A stretch of DNA of 36,023 nt from assembly GCA_900544445.1 (NCBI GenBank), contig UQVK01000029.1, positions 1 through 36,023 on the forward strand, written 5' to 3'. Of this stretch, positions 33,630 through 36,023 are shown piece by piece. The notes below the pieces were generated by a model that did no database searches, was not told where the DNA came from, and saw only the letters and a program-made list of their open reading frames with translations. Source of the DNA: an uncultured Lachnospiraceae bacterium. GTDB lineage: Bacteria; Bacillota; Clostridia; Lachnospirales; Lachnospiraceae. How positions within the stretch are numbered: position 1 is the stretch's first letter; every line of letters begins with the position of its first letter. The translations under genes and the position numbers were made by a program.

Positions 33630-34064
33630 ATGTTAAATGTAGGAAAAATTGAAGAGGGCTTCGTGCTCGACCATATCAAAGCCGGAAAAAGTATGTCCAT
33701 CTACCACCATCTGCAGCTGGATAAGCTGGACTGTCCTGTTGCCATCATCAAAAATGCCCGAAGCAACAAGATGGGCAAAAAGGACATTCTGAAGGTGGAA
33801 TGCGACATCAATACTCTTGACCTTGACGTACTGGCCGTCATCGACCACAATATCACCGTAAACGTCATCAAAAACGGCGAGATTGTCACCAAGAAAGCGC
33901 TGTCGCTTCCAAAAGAAATCAAAAATGTCATTCATTGCAAAAATCCCCGCTGCATCACTTCCATCGAACAGGGACTGCCGCACATCTTCGTGCTGGCCGA
34001 TGAAAAGAAGGAAGTATACCGCTGCAAGTACTGCGAGGAGAAATTTGACAGGAGATCTCTGTAA
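33630..34064 (+). CDS. pyrI: Aspartate carbamoyltransferase regulatory subunit
   Basis: A 144-residue PyrI that binds nucleotides (CTP, UTP or ATP) and holds the catalytic trimers together. The N-terminal nucleotide domain (MLNVGKIEEGFVLDHIKAGK) and the C-terminal zinc domain with CKNPRC and CKYC, the four zinc Cys, are present. GGAG lies at good spacing before the ATG at 33630; in-frame upstream codons are in a conserved-free region and probably not translated. It is followed 19 bases later by a strong terminator. Confidence 0.96.
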   Translation: MLNVGKIEEGFVLDHIKAGKSMSIYHHLQLDKLDCPVAIIKNARSNKMGKKDILKVECDINTLDLDVLAVIDHNITVNVIKNGEIVTKKALSLPKEIKNVIHCKNPRCITSIEQGLPHIFVLADEKKEVYRCKYCEEKFDRRSL

Positions 34065-34077
34065 GGAACTCTGATAC

Positions 34078-34113
34078 AAAAAACGGATGCCCGCTTCGCG
34101 GCATCCGCTTTTT
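34078..34113. terminator. Bidirectional terminator between pyrI and the XRE gene
   Basis: AAAAAA, then CGGATGCC-N8-GGCATCCG, then CTTTTT. The 8-base stem has A-tract and T-tract on opposite sides, so it can end both pyrBI (+) and the convergent XRE gene (-). Confidence 0.9.
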
Positions 34114-34137
34114 ATGCGCACCTGCCGATGCGCATTC

Positions 34138-34455
34138 CTATTCGTACAGCTTCGCAAGATCCCGGAACAGCCGCTCCATCCGCTCCGCCTTCTCCTCCGG
34201 CAGCTGGCGGGTAATTCCCTCTGGTATGACGATCGGCTGTTCTCCGGCAAGCAACCACGTCAAACTCATATCCATCCGTTCATGAACCAGAATCATGCGT
34301 TCTATGGACAGGCGTCTGTTTCCCCTTTCAATTTCGCCATAGAAGGTCTCCGACATTTCCAGAAGATCTGCCGCTTCCTTCTGTGTCATTCCCAATTCTT
34401 CCCTGCGCAGTCTCAGCCTGTCTCCGATTTCCACAAGAAGTCCTGTTGCCGCCAT
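34138..34455 (-). CDS. XRE-family helix-turn-helix regulator
   Basis: A 105-residue protein with a single Cro/CI-type domain. The helices are in IGDRLRLRREELGMTQKEAA, the recognition helix in LLEMSETFYGEIERGNRRL, and SIERMILVHERMDMSLTWLL follows. The C-terminal about 35 residues are charged helix (EEKAERMERLFRDLAKLYE), possibly for dimerisation. GGAGAGG before the ATG supports the start. It probably acts as a transcription repressor with unknown targets. It lies 77 bases downstream of the UDP-glucose dehydrogenase gene on the same strand and may be cotranscribed. Confidence 0.9.
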   Translation of the reverse strand: MAATGLLVEIGDRLRLRREELGMTQKEAADLLEMSETFYGEIERGNRRLSIERMILVHERMDMSLTWLLAGEQPIVIPEGITRQLPEEKAERMERLFRDLAKLYE

Positions 34456-34532
34456 ACCGTTTCCTCTCCGCCTGCCGCCGCCGGGCAGCATTTTCAACCT
34501 CCACGAACCAACGGTTCATATTTCCTCTTTTT

Positions 34533-35759
34533 TCAGTCTCTATGATACAGATCTCTGGTATAAACCTTCTCCTTATATGGCTCAAGCTCGGAGGCATACC
34601 GGTTCGCCACGATCACATCACTGGCCTCCGCAAATTCATCAAAGCTCCGGACCACTCTGGAACCGAAAAAAGTCTCATCCTTAAGCGTGGGCTCGTAGAG
34701 TATGACCTCGGCTCCCTTTCCCTTCAGCCGCTTCATTACACCCTGGATGGAGCTCTGACGGAAATTGTCGGAATCGGTTTTCATGGTAAGGCGATATATG
34801 CCCACCGTAACCGTTCCTGCACTTTTTCCGCTCCTGTCAAAGCCTGCCTTTTCCAGAATCCGATCTGCGATGAAGTCCTTTCTGGTCCGGTTGGCGTCTA
34901 CAATGGCCTCAATAATGTTTTCCGGCACATCCTGATAATTGGCAAGAAGCTGCTTGGTATCCTTTGGAAGACAGTAACCGCCATAACCAAAGGAGGGATT
35001 GTTATAATGCGTCCCGATTCTGGGATCCAGGCAGACGCCTTCAATGATCTGCCGGGTATTCAGGCCGCGCACCTCCGCGTAGGTATCCAGCTCGTTGAAA
35101 AAGCAGACGCGCAGCGCCAGATAGGTATTTGCAAAAAGCTTCACCGCCTCCGCTTCCGTGGAATGGGTGATCAGCGTCGGGATATCCTCCCTAATGGCGC
35201 CTTCCTTCAGAAGCTCCACGAACCGTTCGGCATCCGCCCGTCTTTCTTCATGATCCGCCGGAATGCCGACGATGATGCGGGAAGGATAGAGATTGTCATA
35301 CAGCGCATGGCCCTCTCGCAAAAACTCCGGACTGAACAGAATACGGTCCGTCCCGTACTTTTTCCGGACAGATGCGGTATAGCCCACGGGAACCGTGGAT
35401 TTAACGATCATGACGGCCTTCGGGTTTACGCGGAGCACCGTCTCGATCACCGCCTCCACAGAGGAGGTATCAAAATAGTTCTTCTTCGGATCGTAATTGG
35501 TCGGCGTAGAAATAATGACGAAATCCGCCTCTCCGTATGCCTTATCGCCATCCAGTGTGGCAGTCAGATCAAGGTTTTTCCCGGCAAGGTACTCCTCGAT
35601 CTCCTTATCCCGGATCGGAGACCTGCGCTGATTGATCATGTCCACCTTTTCCTGCAGAACATCCACCGCCCAGACCCGGTGATGCTGCGCCAGCAGAATC
35701 GCGTTGCTTAAACCGACGTAGCCGGTTCCGGCGATGGCTATGGTAAGTTTTGAATTCAT
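34533..35759 (-). CDS. ugd: UDP-glucose 6-dehydrogenase
   Basis: A 408-residue NAD-dependent nucleotide-sugar dehydrogenase that makes UDP-glucuronate for capsule or surface polymers. The NAD-binding start [19 protein letters not shown] is followed by [16 protein letters not shown], the substrate segment [11 protein letters not shown] and the catalytic motif [14 protein letters not shown] with Cys263. The length fits the short E. coli-type Ugd. UDP-N-acetylhexosamine relatives are longer and diverge in these motifs, so UDP-glucose is preferred. The ATG at 35759 has a GAGGA upstream; an in-frame extension exists but is less likely. No capsule genes are seen in the window. Confidence 0.93.
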   Translation of the reverse strand: MNSKLTIAIAGTGYVGLSNAILLAQHHRVWAVDVLQEKVDMINQRRSPIRDKEIEEYLAGKNLDLTATLDGDKAYGEADFVIISTPTNYDPKKNYFDTSSVEAVIETVLRVNPKAVMIVKSTVPVGYTASVRKKYGTDRILFSPEFLREGHALYDNLYPSRIIVGIPADHEERRADAERFVELLKEGAIREDIPTLITHSTEAEAVKLFANTYLALRVCFFNELDTYAEVRGLNTRQIIEGVCLDPRIGTHYNNPSFGYGGYCLPKDTKQLLANYQDVPENIIEAIVDANRTRKDFIADRILEKAGFDRSGKSAGTVTVGIYRLTMKTDSDNFRQSSIQGVMKRLKGKGAEVILYEPTLKDETFFGSRVVRSFDEFAEASDVIVANRYASELEPYKEKVYTRDLYHRD

Positions 35760-35855
35760 GGGCTGTCCTCTTTTCTGCCGCCGGAGGCGGCGTTCTAATT
35801 TTTCTATATCATTTAACGAAATCCGGAAATCCGGTTTTTCCTGATCATTGATTTG

Positions 35856-35884
35856 ATTATAACGCAACTGAAAAATGCCGTCAA
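35856..35884 (-). promoter_or_regulatory. Sigma-A promoter of ugd
   Basis: On the minus strand TTGACG, a 17-base spacer and TATAAT, one mismatch from the full consensus. It gives a leader of about 90 bases. Beyond it, to the window end, I see no gene or structure. Confidence 0.88.
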
Positions 35885-36023
35885 TCTGTTATCATTTTCC
35901 GAAAATATATTTTCTGCCTTCTCAAAGTTCATTTTATGGAACAGTTCAGATAAACTTCCGCATATCTGTGTAAATAACGGTCGCTCGTGACACACTGCAC
36001 GGTTTAACTGTACCACCCTGCCG

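Overview
This window looks like chromosome from a gut-type Clostridia, most likely Lachnospiraceae (Bacillota). The evidence is mid-50s GC content, strong AGGAGG ribosome binding sites, sigma-A promoters, a CIRCE-controlled groESL operon, a GroEL ending in a Gly/Met tail, pyrB-pyrI as separate catalytic and regulatory ATCase genes, and typical Clostridia families (CmpB-like membrane protein, DUF815 ATPase, TraX-like protein). I saw no phage, IS transposase, CRISPR array, rRNA or tRNA. It is mostly housekeeping chromosome with a few accessory patches.

Layout. 1-2.9 kb: a heptad-repeat coiled-coil gene and groES-groEL with promoter and CIRCE operator. 3.0-5.6 kb: a TraX-like membrane protein, a patch of strong inverted repeats, a decayed DeoR-type regulator, and a PhnP-like metallo-hydrolase. 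5.6-10.1 kb: a YbiT-type ABC-F protein followed by a PHP phosphoesterase and a HAD phosphatase in a tight + strand run, then a convergent acyltransferase. 10.4-16.6 kb: an OmpR-type response regulator and an intramembrane-sensing histidine kinase, convergent with a four-gene operon for a MacAB/YknXYZ-like exporter (adaptor, ATPase, permease) plus a secreted Ig-like protein. Both promoters carry the same 11-bp-spaced direct repeat, so the kinase/regulator pair probably controls itself and the exporter.

16.7-29.9 kb: a long run of minus-strand genes with short gaps. In transcription order it is folC, folE, an HD hydrolase, folP and a folB-folK fusion (folate synthesis), pheA, a DUF815 ATPase, ppx, ppk1 (polyphosphate), maf, two HAD phosphatases and a small acidic protein with its own promoter and terminator. 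The folB-folK fusion has an in-frame TAG inside the FolK half, exactly where one residue is expected, so FolK is cut before its catalytic Asp pair unless the stop is read through.

30.0-36.0 kb: a CmpB-like membrane protein; a bPH2 protein plus MATE transporter; pyrB-pyrI behind a leader with a 14-codon peptide and an intrinsic terminator (candidate attenuator); a small XRE regulator; and a UDP-glucose dehydrogenase with a near-consensus promoter. The most interesting leads are the shared operator of the sensor-exporter system, the amber codon in folK, the pyrBI leader, the ABC-F protein with one degenerate composite ATPase site, and the inverted-repeat patch at 3.93-4.12 kb.
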